Shown here piece by piece: positions 1 through 9,403 of a DNA stretch of 46,032 nt (position 1 is its first letter; every line of letters begins with the position of its first letter). Both the position numbers and the translations under genes were made by a program. Source of the stretch: Alphaproteobacteria bacterium (lineage in GTDB: Bacteria; Pseudomonadota; Alphaproteobacteria; Rickettsiales; UBA998); the NCBI GenBank assembly GCA_004292675.1, contig RDXO01000029.1:1-46032 (forward strand), in the 5' to 3' direction. Below the pieces are notes generated by a model, which made no database searches, was not told the DNA's origin, and saw only the letters and a program-made list of their open reading frames with translations.

Positions 1-38
1 TTGCTGTATCTGTGCCATAGCCCTTCTCCTTTAGCCAG

Positions 39-362
39 TTGATTACATTCTGCCACATTATGGCATCTGATGCAACCCAACCTGACGGGGATGGACACAC
101 ATATTCTATCGTATGGTTGCTGTTTGGTATCCTGCTTCTCTTCTTTGGAACGCTTAAGAAAGACAAGATGGTGCGTCTTGCCTCGCTGGTGATTATGATT
201 CTCACCGTGGGAAAGGTATTCTTATATGATGCATCTGAATTGAAAGAATTATTCCGTGTCTTCTCATTCTTCTGCCTAGGAATGAGTTTGCTTGGGCTCA
301 GTTGGTTCTATACCCGTTTCGTGTTCGGCAACCGTGACGTGGTGGAGGAGAGGAAGAAATGA
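39..362 (+). pseudogene. C-terminal fragment of a DUF2339-type multi-pass membrane protein
   Basis: The translated segment has two hydrophobic helices followed by a short arginine/lysine tail. It matches the pattern I know for the C-terminus of DUF2339 predicted membrane proteins: a YSIVWLLFG-like helix, then KVFLYDASELKELFRVFSF and a final LGLSWFYTRF helix. Family members are normally many hundreds of residues long with many membrane segments. The same reading frame has a stop at positions 18-20, so the fragment is not an open continuation of a longer upstream frame. It is either a truncated or frameshifted remnant, or a short stand-alone gene starting at TTG 39 or ATG 60. The function of the family is unknown. 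The family call is fairly firm; the pseudogene status is inferred from the upstream stop. Confidence 0.55.
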
Positions 363-426
363 TCTTGATATTTGCTGAAATATCTGTGTATAGTATGTGC
401 AAATTTACAAAGAAGGATGGATGACT

Positions 427-807
427 ATGAATAAAATGATAGCAGCAAGTATCGCATTGCTTGGCTTAAGCAGTTGCGCGACGATTATCGAAGGTAAAAA
501 CCAAACATTATCTATCGATAGCAATCCTGCGTGCGCGCGATGTGAGTTGTCACGAGAAGGCAAAGTTATTGCCACGATTAATTGCACCCCCGGTGGAACA
601 TTAGTTGAAAGAACAAAGCATGATATTACGGTGACATGCATGAAAGAAGGTTATGTTGAAACGAAGCAGGTGCTTGAATCAGGTACGGAAGGCTTTGTTG
701 CAGGCAATCTCATTGCAGGCGGTTTAATTGGCTGGGGCGTAGATTCAGCAACGGGGGCGGATAATAAATATCCTGAAACGACCATCATTAATATGGTGAA
801 AAAATAA
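427..807 (+). CDS. Small predicted lipoprotein
   Basis: The product is about 126 residues from ATG 427, with MNKMIAASIALLGLSSC as a lipoprotein signal peptide (lipobox LSSC). An ATG at 421 is also possible, and an AAGGA-like ribosome site lies at 412-416. The mature part has three further cysteines (ACARC and NCTPGG), a beta-rich middle, and a glycine-rich hydrophobic stretch (VAGNLIAGGLIGWGVDSATG) before a short tail. This layout resembles small alphaproteobacterial lipoproteins with a PEGA-like beta fold followed by a glycine-zipper segment. I cannot assign a function. It stands alone, with the DUF2339 remnant upstream and a convergent gene downstream. Confidence 0.7.
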   Translation: MNKMIAASIALLGLSSCATIIEGKNQTLSIDSNPACARCELSREGKVIATINCTPGGTLVERTKHDITVTCMKEGYVETKQVLESGTEGFVAGNLIAGGLIGWGVDSATGADNKYPETTIINMVKK

Positions 808-846
808 GCATTGATTTATGAGGTTCTTGCAGATATTCCCTGTGCG

Positions 847-1827
847 CTAATGATCACACGGGGCAATATCGGCATACACAGCATTATGATCTGATCCTGT
901 ATCGGGGGCGCGTTGTAAATCTCCGCTGCACCATCCTCGTTGTACCAGAATCTGATCAATAGGGACGCGCATCCATGGCGGGATGGTGGTGGGCCATGTC
1001 AGAGGTGTGCTGAAGAGGGAGGCTTGGGTGTGCGCTAGCTGATGATACAGCATTAATGATTCAACCATTGGCTGCCATGTGACACTGTTCATATCCCCCG
1101 CCATGACGATGGGGCGTTCGCGTTCTTTGCGTGTGAGTAATCGCTCATTGAGGTAATTAATTTGTTCATTGCGGAAGGTTACACGTGCTTGGGTGCGTGG
1201 TGAAAGCAAGTGCAGCCCAACAAAATGCATCGAATTGACTGCATCTCCGAAATAAGCATGAAAAATAACGTGCCATCGCTTATAATGTGGGTCTAGGGTG
1301 AGATCCCATTCCTCTTCAAAAGGATATTTGGAAAAAAAGGCGCGCTCATATTTATTGCTCAATTCTGGATTGCGTGGGGCATAATAGGGATAATTTTTTC
1401 TTATTCCTGCATAGAGCCTATCAAACCGTTCTTTGTTGAGTTCTTGAACCCATAAGATGTCAGGATTGACGCTCTCTACGGCATGGATCGCATCATCGAG
1501 GTTGGTTCTATGTTTCCATATGTTCATCGTCATGATGCGGTAATGTGGGGCATTGGGGGCTTCTTCAAGCCGTGGCGCGGGGTGGATGGACTGTGCAATG
1601 ATGATGAGATGCACGATGCTGAGTATGGCGATGAGTAATCCTGCCATGAAGCGACGTGTGCATAGTGCTAAGCCAAGCACAACCGTACTAGCGTATAATG
1701 TCCAGATACGTGTTTGCAGTAAAATATCACCAATCCATGTGCTTTGTTCCACAAATGGCCAAAGCGTGGCTATAATCAGACCGAGCAGTAAGCTCCAAAC
1801 CGTGATGTCAATGATTTTTCTATGCAT
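847..1827 (-). CDS. Membrane-anchored endonuclease/exonuclease/phosphatase family protein
   Basis: The N-terminus contains three hydrophobic segments (about residues 5-90), followed by an EEP-fold catalytic domain. Recognisable motifs are MTMNIWKHR near the domain start, ILWVQELNKERF with the metal-binding glutamate, VGLHLLSPR, VMAGDMNSVTW (the GDxN motif) and TGSDHNAV with the terminal SDH catalytic histidine. The family includes metal-dependent phosphodiesterases acting on nucleic acids, lipids or inositol phosphates. Forms with N-terminal membrane helices and an outward-facing domain are common in proteobacteria. I chose ATG 1827 because the longer reading to 1938 adds a non-conserved leader. 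The substrate is unknown. No operon partner is evident. Confidence 0.8.
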   Translation of the reverse strand: MHRKIIDITVWSLLLGLIIATLWPFVEQSTWIGDILLQTRIWTLYASTVVLGLALCTRRFMAGLLIAILSIVHLIIIAQSIHPAPRLEEAPNAPHYRIMTMNIWKHRTNLDDAIHAVESVNPDILWVQELNKERFDRLYAGIRKNYPYYAPRNPELSNKYERAFFSKYPFEEEWDLTLDPHYKRWHVIFHAYFGDAVNSMHFVGLHLLSPRTQARVTFRNEQINYLNERLLTRKERERPIVMAGDMNSVTWQPMVESLMLYHQLAHTQASLFSTPLTWPTTIPPWMRVPIDQILVQRGWCSGDLQRAPDTGSDHNAVYADIAPCDH

Positions 1828-1994
1828 AAGTAAGGGATGTTTGATTGAGTAATGAGGGATGTAGCTATAGCATAGCCGCGTTGAAAAAGGAACTAAACAA
1901 TTATATAATGGGAGCATTATAGTGCGTGCATTGCCCATGTATCTTTACCTCATGATATTCGCCGTGCCGATGTGTGAAAAACACAAAATTCTTA

Positions 1995-2023
1995 TTGCGT
2001 TGCACATAATTTTCTGTTACATT
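1995..2023 (+). promoter_or_regulatory. Candidate sigma70-type promoter upstream of the 2068 gene
   Basis: TTGCGT at 1995-2000 is separated by 17 nt from TACATT at 2018-2023, about 45 nt before the next start codon. The same hexamer pair occurs upstream of recA on the other strand, which adds some weight. There is no experimental support. Confidence 0.35.
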
Positions 2024-2067
2024 AATTTTATGTATTTTTAATATAAGCTCAGTATGCATAAGATACA

Positions 2068-2469
2068 ATGAGTTGCACTAAGGACTGCATGAATAATTAT
2101 CGCAAATTTTGTCGAGTGGCTCTAACGGCTCACATGCGCTATGTGGTGATGATGCTGTTCGTCTTTATGATGGCGTTGGGAATCAACTATGTTGCGCGAT
2201 CACTGACGTTCGATGATAGTGCATATGCTTCTGATTCATCTGCTCCTTTTTATATCCACGAAGCCTATGCCCTAGAATCTGAATCTTTAGAAAAAGAGCC
2301 TAAAGAAATTGATGATCTTTGGCGATTCATGGCATGGGGAATGGCTCTTTGCGCCCTTTGCTTCGTGGCGCGCATGTGCGTGCAGCCTATAGAATGCACT
2401 CACGGCACACAAAGCCATTCGTGGTTTATTCTCCATTCTGCCTGCGCCCCACCTGTTGCACGCGCATAG
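2068..2469 (+). CDS. Hypothetical small membrane protein
   Basis: This is a 133-residue product with two hydrophobic stretches: about residues 23-46 (MRYVVMMLFVFMMALGINYVA) and residues 88-106 (FMAWGMALCALCFVARMCV). An acidic loop separates them. An alternative start is ATG 2089. I recognise no family. It precedes the inorganic-carbon transport genes on the same strand but is separated from them by about 200 bp that contain inverted repeats, so co-transcription is uncertain. Coding status rests on a plausible promoter, the membrane-like composition and the lack of a competing gene. Confidence 0.4.
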   Translation: MSCTKDCMNNYRKFCRVALTAHMRYVVMMLFVFMMALGINYVARSLTFDDSAYASDSSAPFYIHEAYALESESLEKEPKEIDDLWRFMAWGMALCALCFVARMCVQPIECTHGTQSHSWFILHSACAPPVARA

Positions 2470-2578
2470 ATCGTGCCTTCTTTTGTGATTCGTACTGGAA
2501 TCATGGGTTTTTGTCGCGCTCTAGTTCTTTCTATGTTCTCTACGATGAGAATGCGCCATACAATACTGAACGTAAAAA

Positions 2579-2638
2579 ATCTCTAAAAAAACATAGAGAT
2601 ACGCCTATATTGCGTGTGGTTGCCGAAATTTCTCTATG
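2579..2638 (+). promoter_or_regulatory. Alternative inverted repeats in the leader of the SulP gene
   Basis: ATCTCTA (2579-2585) can pair with TAGAGAT (2594-2600). CATAGAGA (2592-2599), which overlaps that right arm, can instead pair with TCTCTATG (2631-2638). The two stems are mutually exclusive and lie just before the AAGGA ribosome site (about 2655) of the SulP gene at 2667. This could be a small attenuator-like switch or chance; only the complementarity is directly seen. Confidence 0.3.
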
Positions 2639-2666
2639 TATCATGTATCTTTCAAAGGAATAGTTT

Positions 2667-4295
2667 ATGTCTGTTAGTTCCAAAACTGCAGCATCAGCAA
2701 GCACGCGTGGTTTGTTGCTTGCCGATGCACAAGCAGGTTTTTTAGTTTTTCTTATTGCTCTCCCTCTCTGCTTAGGGATTTCTGTGGCAAGTGGATTTCC
2801 TCCCATTGCTGGCATTATGACGGCAATTATCGGTGGATTGATTGTTTCGCCACTTTCAGGCTCTGCCCTTACCATTAAAGGTCCTGCTGCTGGTATGATT
2901 GTGATTGTGCTTGGTGCTGTCACTGAACTAGGTGCGGGCGATCCGTTAGCGGGTTATCATCGCGCCCTTGCTGTCGGCGTGGTTGCTGCTATAGTGCAAA
3001 TGGCACTTGCTGCATTGCGCACGGCACGTTTTGGTATTACGCTCTCGCGTTCTGTCGTGCATGGGATGTTAGCAGCGATTGGTATCATCATTATTTCCAA
3101 GCAAATTCATGTGATGGTAGGAGTGAAACCTGCATCCAAAGAGATTTTGGGATTGATTGCTGAGATTCCAAATAGTTTGATACATGCGAACCCGTTGCTT
3201 GCGGGGATTGGGTTATTATCCATTGCGATTCTTGTCGCATGGCCTAAGATACGCCGTGGTGCATTCATGAATAAAATTCCTGCACAATTAGTTGTATTGA
3301 TTGTTGTGATACCGTTGGCGATTTTGTGCGATATACCCCATGCTCATCCTTATCATTTCTTTCATCATGATTATACAGTATCAGCAGCAAATCTTGTGCA
3401 GCTTCCTGCATCCATTCTTTCTGGTATTGCATTTCCTGATTTCTCGATGATCATGACGATGACTTCTGTCAAATATATTATCATGTTTGCATTAGTTGGA
3501 ACGATTGAATCGACTCTAAGTGTGGTGGCGATTGATGGGATAGACCCTAAGCATCGTACTTCCAAGTTGGATAAAGACTTATTTGCCCTTGCAGTAGGAA
3601 ATCTTATATCCTCTCTGATTGGTGGATTGCCGATGATTTCTGAGATTGTGCGAAGCAAAGCGAATGTGGATGCAGGAGCAAATTCTGCCAAAGCCAATGC
3701 ATTTCACGGTTTGTTCCTTTTGGTGTTTGTGGCAACATTGCCTTCTTTGTTGCAACTTATTCCGCTTGCAGCACTTGCGGCGATGTTGGTATTTGTTGGA
3801 TTTCGCTTAGCATCACCGAATGAGTTTCGTCATATGTATCATATTGGAGCGGATCAGCTTTTGTTATTCTTAGTTACGTTGGTGATGACACTTGCAACAG
3901 ATTTGCTTATAGGTGTAGGAACGGGTATTGCTTTGAAAATTGCTCTACACATGATGCGCGGAGGCAGATTTGGCTCATTGTTCCGTCCTGTAATCCATAG
4001 CGAGCAAGTAAGCAATGAAACCATGCGTATGGTGATTCATGGTGCGGCGGCATTCCCTAGCCTTATCCATGTGAAAAAAGCCTTACAGTCCGCGCCTGCC
4101 CATGTGCGCCATGTAGAAATTGATGCAGGTGATGCCGTGCTGGTTGATCATACGTTCTTGAGTGGTTTAGCGGGGATTTTTGGTGAACGTCCGCAGATTA
4201 GTTATGAAGTGGTGGGATTAGAGAAGTTTCGTGCTGCATCGCATCATCCTGAAGCAACGCGTTGGAGAGGGAGAAACATGTATGTCACTGCATAA
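2667..4295 (+). CDS. SulP-family anion transporter, probably for bicarbonate
   Basis: The product is a 542-residue polytopic protein. It begins with a cytoplasmic leader and the SulP signature region (ADAQAGFLVFLIALPLCLGISVASGFPPIAGIMTA in overlapping parts), and continues through roughly 12-14 membrane helices. The GPAAG motif and the VGTIESTLSV segment are typical of SulP/SLC26 transporters. The C-terminal 100 residues form a short STAS-like region (VRHVEIDAGDAVLVDHTFLSGL). Characterised SulP members move sulfate, bicarbonate or other anions. Because the stop overlaps the dabA start by 14 nt (4282-4295) and dabB follows, I infer that it imports bicarbonate together with the DAB complex. Sulfate transport remains possible. 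A good AAGGA site precedes the start. Confidence 0.85.
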   Translation: MSVSSKTAASASTRGLLLADAQAGFLVFLIALPLCLGISVASGFPPIAGIMTAIIGGLIVSPLSGSALTIKGPAAGMIVIVLGAVTELGAGDPLAGYHRALAVGVVAAIVQMALAALRTARFGITLSRSVVHGMLAAIGIIIISKQIHVMVGVKPASKEILGLIAEIPNSLIHANPLLAGIGLLSIAILVAWPKIRRGAFMNKIPAQLVVLIVVIPLAILCDIPHAHPYHFFHHDYTVSAANLVQLPASILSGIAFPDFSMIMTMTSVKYIIMFALVGTIESTLSVVAIDGIDPKHRTSKLDKDLFALAVGNLISSLIGGLPMISEIVRSKANVDAGANSAKANAFHGLFLLVFVATLPSLLQLIPLAALAAMLVFVGFRLASPNEFRHMYHIGADQLLLFLVTLVMTLATDLLIGVGTGIALKIALHMMRGGRFGSLFRPVIHSEQVSNETMRMVIHGAAAFPSLIHVKKALQSAPAHVRHVEIDAGDAVLVDHTFLSGLAGIFGERPQISYEVVGLEKFRAASHHPEATRWRGRNMYVTA

Positions 4296-7056
4296 TCATT
4301 CTCATGGTTGCACGCATGATCATGTGCCATATATGTTTGATCATGATGCGCAACCATATTCTGCACTGCTACATGCGCTGAATCATATAGCGCATATTCT
4401 TCCTGCCCAATCACCCTTATCTTTTTTCGTGCATCATAATACGTTGCATATGTTAGAGGAGAAGCCCTTTTTTGATGCCGTATTGGAAGGATCACGTCTT
4501 TATGGGGCAGAGCCATTCATGGCGGAATCATTCTACATTCACGCCCTGCGTGAGGGAAGAATCACGCAAGCAGATTGCGTTGTGGCGTATAAAGAATATG
4601 AACATGCCGATCATCAGGCGGATACTTTCGTATGCCATATGCCTAACATCACAAGGCGGGATTATCGCACATGGCGGTTGACGCACCCGCTAGAACTCCC
4701 GCCGCATGATGCGCTGACATGGTGGATGGCTGAGCATCAACCGCTCACCACTATGGAACACAGCATCTTTGATCGGTTGATGGAACATACGGATACGCCT
4801 TGTTCCTCATCTATGTCTCATGAGGCAATGGAGGATCGGGTGCGTCCCGTGTTGGTGCGCTTGGCGGGTGCGTATCTGGATCAAGGCGTGGCATTGATTG
4901 CTATGCCGAATCGTGAGCAAGGATTTTTTGCCTGCGTGATGGCGTATTATGCAGCATTTAGCGCACCTTTTTCTGGGTGGGAATGCGATCTTACGCGGGA
5001 TGCACGGCGTATCTTGCGCAAGAGGATGAGTGCGTGGGATGTGATCAGCGAATGCTTGAATGCACGTGGTAGTGTGCTTGCAGATCATCATGCGGTGACA
5101 TCCTATCTGACGCAGCGCGCTTTGATATTGCGTGGCTGGGCAGGGATGTTTCATCAATATGAAACGCATCCTGAAAAAATCCCTATACATCCTATTCCTG
5201 CCACGTTGCATGATTATCTTGCTGTGCAATTATGGTTAGAATATCATGCTACGTTTGGAGTGAGCGAATCATCCATTACGCAGACGGATCATCATGCTTT
5301 AGTATGCTATGAGGCAACCAAAGCAGCCGTTGGGTTAGGTATGACCAGTCTGCATCTGCATGATGCTGCATCCTGCATTGCGTGGCTAACGGAGGTGCGA
5401 ACATTCAACGAAGTGCAGCGGCGTTATTGCTATCATTTGGCGTTTGAGCGGCATTATCGTCAAGATATGCTGGATGCGTTACTTGCACATCAAAAGCATG
5501 GAGGTGATGCACCCACAGAAGTTGCCTTGCAGGTAGTATGCTGTATGGATGAACGGGAAGAATCCTTCCGTCGCCATATGGAAGAAGTGAATCCACAGAT
5601 TGTTACTTATGGCGTAGCGGGATTTTTCGGCGTTGCCATGCATTATCAAGGCATTGATGATGTGGATTCGCGTCCGCTCTGTCCTGTGGTGCTTACACCA
5701 AAGCATCATGTGCATGAAGTCGCCATCCATCCTGAAGAAGCACTCGCCTACCGCACGGCACGCGCAAAGCGTGGGCGCATAGTGAACCTACTGCGCATCT
5801 CACGCAAAACTCTGTTTTTAGGTACGGCGTGGTCGTTGGTAGGATGGGTAGTGAAACCGTTGCCGTTGCTTGGGCGCGCCATTGCTCCTCATTTGACGCA
5901 TCGTATGGTGCATCATTGTGCGCATGTCGGGCTGACGCATCCTGCTACACGGCTTGATCTTCATGAATATAGTGTGATTGAACGGGCAGATATTGTGTGC
6001 AATATCCTAAAAAGCATGGGTATGACGCGTAGCTTCTCACCGATTGTGTTGATTGTGGGGCATGGTTCTTCAAGCCTGAATAATCCGCATCTTGCCGCGT
6101 ATAATTGCGGGGCAACGGGGGGAGGCTGTGGCAATGCCAATGCGCGTGCCTTTGCTGCTATGGCAAATGACAGTGAAGTACGGCATATACTTCAAGAACG
6201 TGGCATCATACTTTCTGATGCGACATGGTTTGTGGGGGGATACCATAATACCACCAATGATCAGATGGAATATTATGATACGGATATGATCCCAAAGCAT
6301 CTGACTCAAGCGTTTCAACAAGCCTATGGTTGGATGAATGAGGCGTGTCATCGTGATGCGCATGAGCGCACGCGCCGCTTTACCCATACACACCATGCGG
6401 AGGGATTGCGCACCGCGAAATATCATGCTGAACAACATGCCACTGATTTAGCCGAAGCACGCCCCGAATATGGGCATTCCACCAATGCGATGTGCGTGAT
6501 TGGACGGCGTGAAAAGACACGTCATTTGTTCCTTGATCGTCGGTGCTTCCTGATTTCCTATGATCCTACTCAAGATGCAGATGGTGCAATCGTTGCCAAC
6601 ATCCTACGCACCGCAGGACCTGTGGGCGCGGGCATTAATTTGGAATATTTCTTTAGTGCGACTGATCCTGCCATCTATGGATGTGGTACGAAATTACCTC
6701 ATAATATCACTGGCTTGATCGGCGTGATGGATGGTTCAACCTCTGATTTGCGTACAGGACTCACATTGCAAATGGTGGAAATTCACGAAGCAATGCGTCT
6801 ATTGCTGATTGTGGAAGCAACCCCTGAGCGTCTGAGTGCGATTGCACAAGCGCATCCCGTTGTGGGTACGTTGGTGGGCAATGGGTGGATTCAACTGATT
6901 GCGTGGCATCCTGAAACGGGTGAGATGTATCGCTACCATGCGGGGCAATTCATACCACATCACCAAGAGCAACATGAATTCCCAAGCGTTGCCACTTCGG
7001 ATCATCATTACCGTAAGCGCGCCCATCATTTGCCACCTGTGCATATTTCACACTAA
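4282..7056 (+). CDS. dabA: Inorganic carbon transporter subunit DabA (DUF2309 / UPF0753)
   Basis: DabA is the cytoplasmic, beta-carbonic-anhydrase-like subunit of the DAB complex. In the established model it hydrates CO2 vectorially, powered by cation flow through DabB, and so traps bicarbonate in the cell. The zinc-site residues line up. Cys421 and Asp423 sit in CCMDERE. His594 (VGHGSS) and Cys609 (AYNCGATGGGCG) are 15 residues apart, the same spacing as in characterised DabA. The 924-residue length fits the family. ATG 4282 gives MSLHNHSHGC and is preceded by GGAGAGGGAG; a longer upstream reading would run into the SulP gene. The N-terminal PLSFFVHHNTLH segment is also typical. dabB begins 16 nt downstream. 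Histidine is very frequent in this protein. Confidence 0.93.
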   Translation: MSLHNHSHGCTHDHVPYMFDHDAQPYSALLHALNHIAHILPAQSPLSFFVHHNTLHMLEEKPFFDAVLEGSRLYGAEPFMAESFYIHALREGRITQADCVVAYKEYEHADHQADTFVCHMPNITRRDYRTWRLTHPLELPPHDALTWWMAEHQPLTTMEHSIFDRLMEHTDTPCSSSMSHEAMEDRVRPVLVRLAGAYLDQGVALIAMPNREQGFFACVMAYYAAFSAPFSGWECDLTRDARRILRKRMSAWDVISECLNARGSVLADHHAVTSYLTQRALILRGWAGMFHQYETHPEKIPIHPIPATLHDYLAVQLWLEYHATFGVSESSITQTDHHALVCYEATKAAVGLGMTSLHLHDAASCIAWLTEVRTFNEVQRRYCYHLAFERHYRQDMLDALLAHQKHGGDAPTEVALQVVCCMDEREESFRRHMEEVNPQIVTYGVAGFFGVAMHYQGIDDVDSRPLCPVVLTPKHHVHEVAIHPEEALAYRTARAKRGRIVNLLRISRKTLFLGTAWSLVGWVVKPLPLLGRAIAPHLTHRMVHHCAHVGLTHPATRLDLHEYSVIERADIVCNILKSMGMTRSFSPIVLIVGHGSSSLNNPHLAAYNCGATGGGCGNANARAFAAMANDSEVRHILQERGIILSDATWFVGGYHNTTNDQMEYYDTDMIPKHLTQAFQQAYGWMNEACHRDAHERTRRFTHTHHAEGLRTAKYHAEQHATDLAEARPEYGHSTNAMCVIGRREKTRHLFLDRRCFLISYDPTQDADGAIVANILRTAGPVGAGINLEYFFSATDPAIYGCGTKLPHNITGLIGVMDGSTSDLRTGLTLQMVEIHEAMRLLLIVEATPERLSAIAQAHPVVGTLVGNGWIQLIAWHPETGEMYRYHAGQFIPHHQEQHEFPSVATSDHHYRKRAHHLPPVHISH

Positions 7057-7071
7057 ATATAGAGTATCATT

Positions 7072-9399
7072 ATGTCTTTTGCTCATTATTCCGTTGCATT
7101 ATTGCCGATGGTGCAACTTGTATTCTTTGCTATTTTGTTGCTGCGCATTGGCTATGTGCGGGCGCAATCTGAATCGTTCACCTTTCGTTTTACCATGATT
7201 GCCGTCCTCACATCCATTGTATGTGCGGCGTGGGTAGGCATCGAAACCGCATATGCCCCACATCACATCATCTTCCTTCCTATAGGCGCATGGTTTGGTG
7301 TTGGGCATCAACATTTCACCATCACATGGCTGGTTGATCCGCTTTCGGTGACCTATCTTGTCTTTACCCTTGTGTTGGTGAGTACCATTGCGGTGTTCTC
7401 ACGGCGTTATCTACACAAAGAGGCAGGGTTTCATCGATTTTATTGTTTGCTCATGCTGTTTATGCTGGGTATTACTGTAGCAAGTTTAGCAGCAAGCCTT
7501 GATGTGATGCTGATTGGGTGGGAATTGGTGGGGCTTGCCTCCATTCTTTTGGTGAGTTTTTTCAATTATCGGGCGCAACCTGTGCGTAGTAGCCTGTGGG
7601 TGTGCAGCATTTATCGCCTTACTGATTTAGGGATTATTGCGGCAATGCTTATTTTGCATCATAGCGATCATCATGCGCATTTTGCTATGCAGGAAGGTAC
7701 ATTCTGGGCAACCTTACATCCAACACATCATGCCGTGCTGATTGGTAGCTGCTTGTTGTTTGCGACGATGGGGAAATCTGCTTTGTTCCCATTTAGTGGA
7801 TGGTTGCCACGTGCGATGGAAGGACCAACGCCTTCTAGTGCGATTTTCTATGGCGCGGTGTCGGTACATTTGGGTGCATTGCTGATGTTGCGTATTTACC
7901 CCGTGATTGCCGAACATGCCATACTTAGCACGGCATTGCTGGGGATTGGCGTACTCACCGCACTTATGGGGGCGTGGGTTGGCTATCGTCAGACGGATAT
8001 TAAAACCGTGATGGCATATGGTTCGATCATGCAGCTTGGTATGATTATGGTTGAGATTGGTGCGGGTTTTCCTCTGCTGGCACTGGTGCATTGCGTGGGG
8101 CATGGCTTCTTCCGCACGTTGCACATTTTGCGCGCTCCAAACCTTATTGCGGAACGTCAGCATGTGGAGCAAATGTTGGGGGAACATGTCCTACCTACGG
8201 TATCGTCTTTTATCGCTCAGCCAAGGCTTGCATGGATATATTACCGTATCGGGCTAGAACGGGGTTTATTGGATGCTCTGTTGCTACGCGTGTGGGCAGT
8301 AGTTGCTACGCCTGTACGCCTCATCCAGCGATGGGAACATTCTCTCATCCCCAACATAAGAAGAACATTGCCACGTCTGCATCACGTGCAACAACAAAAT
8401 AATATGCGTCGCCTTACCGCAACTGCCATGATGGCTAAATGCGGGTTCGCGGTGCTTTATCTAGGGTGGCATCACATGCATGATAGCATAGTGTGGTCGC
8501 ATTGGTTGTTGGTGGGATGCCTTGGGGGCTTTGCGATGATGTTGCGCTTTATGCCCGCATGGGAGGCAAGCACGCGCACCATTGCCATCATCCTCGGTTG
8601 CTGCTTAGTGACAAGTGTTAGTATGGTGCATCCGTTGGTGTTGGACAAGATGCATGTGACATTGCCCATGCCGTTATTGCTGTTGTTCGTGCTTCCACCA
8701 TGCACAAGCCTCATGCAACGGTTGTTTGTGCGTGCGCCATTAGCGATTGCTGCAAGCATAAGTGCTGCTAGTGCGGGATTGTTATTTTTTGGTATTAGCC
8801 AAGAATCCACTCCCGATCTTCTCACGCATAGCGTGCTTGCGTTCGGGGCGGTGTGCGCGTCTGTGCAAGCAATCATGCAGGCTTCTCCTCGGCGGGCGTT
8901 GGCGTTGCTGGTGGTGAGTCAATGCGCCCTCATTGCCTATGCGCTGAGCTATCCGAATCAGGGGAGTCATATAGGTGGTGACATGATGTTGTTCACGTTC
9001 TTTACCGCAACGATAGGGTTCATTATGTGCGTGGCTGCGGTGGAAGCACGCACACCCCATGCTATGTCGATGCTGAAACCTTCTGGGCATTATGCTTCTA
9101 TGCCACATTTGGCGGGCTTGATGCTTATCTTTGGGGTGATCAGCACAGGGCTTCCCATCTCCACAGGGTTTATGGCGGAAGAGCTTATTTTAGGTGGAAC
9201 TTTTGCCCAAGAACCTTGGGTAGCACTTGCATGGCTTGCCTCTATTTCCCTTAATGCCGTATGCGTGTTGCGTATCTGGTTGTATACCACCCAAGGCAAT
9301 GCAGGCGTGCGCCCCATGATGGATGTCTGTTTTCATGAACGTGCAACTGCCGCATGTGTGATGGTGTTAATTATGTGTTCTACGTTCTTTGCAGGATAA
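7072..9399 (+). CDS. dabB: DabB, NuoL-like membrane subunit, unusually long
   Basis: DabB belongs to the proton-conducting membrane transporter family (NuoL/MrpA-like) and couples cation flux to DabA. The first roughly 360 residues carry the family core: Glu151 in IGWELVGLAS, Lys235 in GKSALFPFSGWLPRAMEGP, and the helix HCVGHGFFRTLHILR. Residues of about 370-440 resemble the amphipathic C-terminal stretch of NuoL (YYRIGLERGLLDALLLRVW). After this comes a second hydrophobic half ending in HLAGLMLIFGVISTGLPIS and GFMAEELI, reminiscent of NuoM/NuoL helices. At 775 residues it is clearly longer than the roughly 500-550 residues usual for stand-alone DabB, so it may be a fusion of two antiporter-like units. 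The stop lies 5 nt before the porin start codon. Confidence 0.85.
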   Translation: MSFAHYSVALLPMVQLVFFAILLLRIGYVRAQSESFTFRFTMIAVLTSIVCAAWVGIETAYAPHHIIFLPIGAWFGVGHQHFTITWLVDPLSVTYLVFTLVLVSTIAVFSRRYLHKEAGFHRFYCLLMLFMLGITVASLAASLDVMLIGWELVGLASILLVSFFNYRAQPVRSSLWVCSIYRLTDLGIIAAMLILHHSDHHAHFAMQEGTFWATLHPTHHAVLIGSCLLFATMGKSALFPFSGWLPRAMEGPTPSSAIFYGAVSVHLGALLMLRIYPVIAEHAILSTALLGIGVLTALMGAWVGYRQTDIKTVMAYGSIMQLGMIMVEIGAGFPLLALVHCVGHGFFRTLHILRAPNLIAERQHVEQMLGEHVLPTVSSFIAQPRLAWIYYRIGLERGLLDALLLRVWAVVATPVRLIQRWEHSLIPNIRRTLPRLHHVQQQNNMRRLTATAMMAKCGFAVLYLGWHHMHDSIVWSHWLLVGCLGGFAMMLRFMPAWEASTRTIAIILGCCLVTSVSMVHPLVLDKMHVTLPMPLLLLFVLPPCTSLMQRLFVRAPLAIAASISAASAGLLFFGISQESTPDLLTHSVLAFGAVCASVQAIMQASPRRALALLVVSQCALIAYALSYPNQGSHIGGDMMLFTFFTATIGFIMCVAAVEARTPHAMSMLKPSGHYASMPHLAGLMLIFGVISTGLPISTGFMAEELILGGTFAQEPWVALAWLASISLNAVCVLRIWLYTTQGNAGVRPMMDVCFHERATAACVMVLIMCSTFFAG

Positions 9400-9403
9400 A
9401 ATT

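Noticed and set aside
2319..2663. Second open frame overlapping the small membrane protein gene and the SulP leader
   Set aside because: It overlaps the better-supported 2068 gene in another frame, is rich in Arg/Cys/His and resembles no protein.
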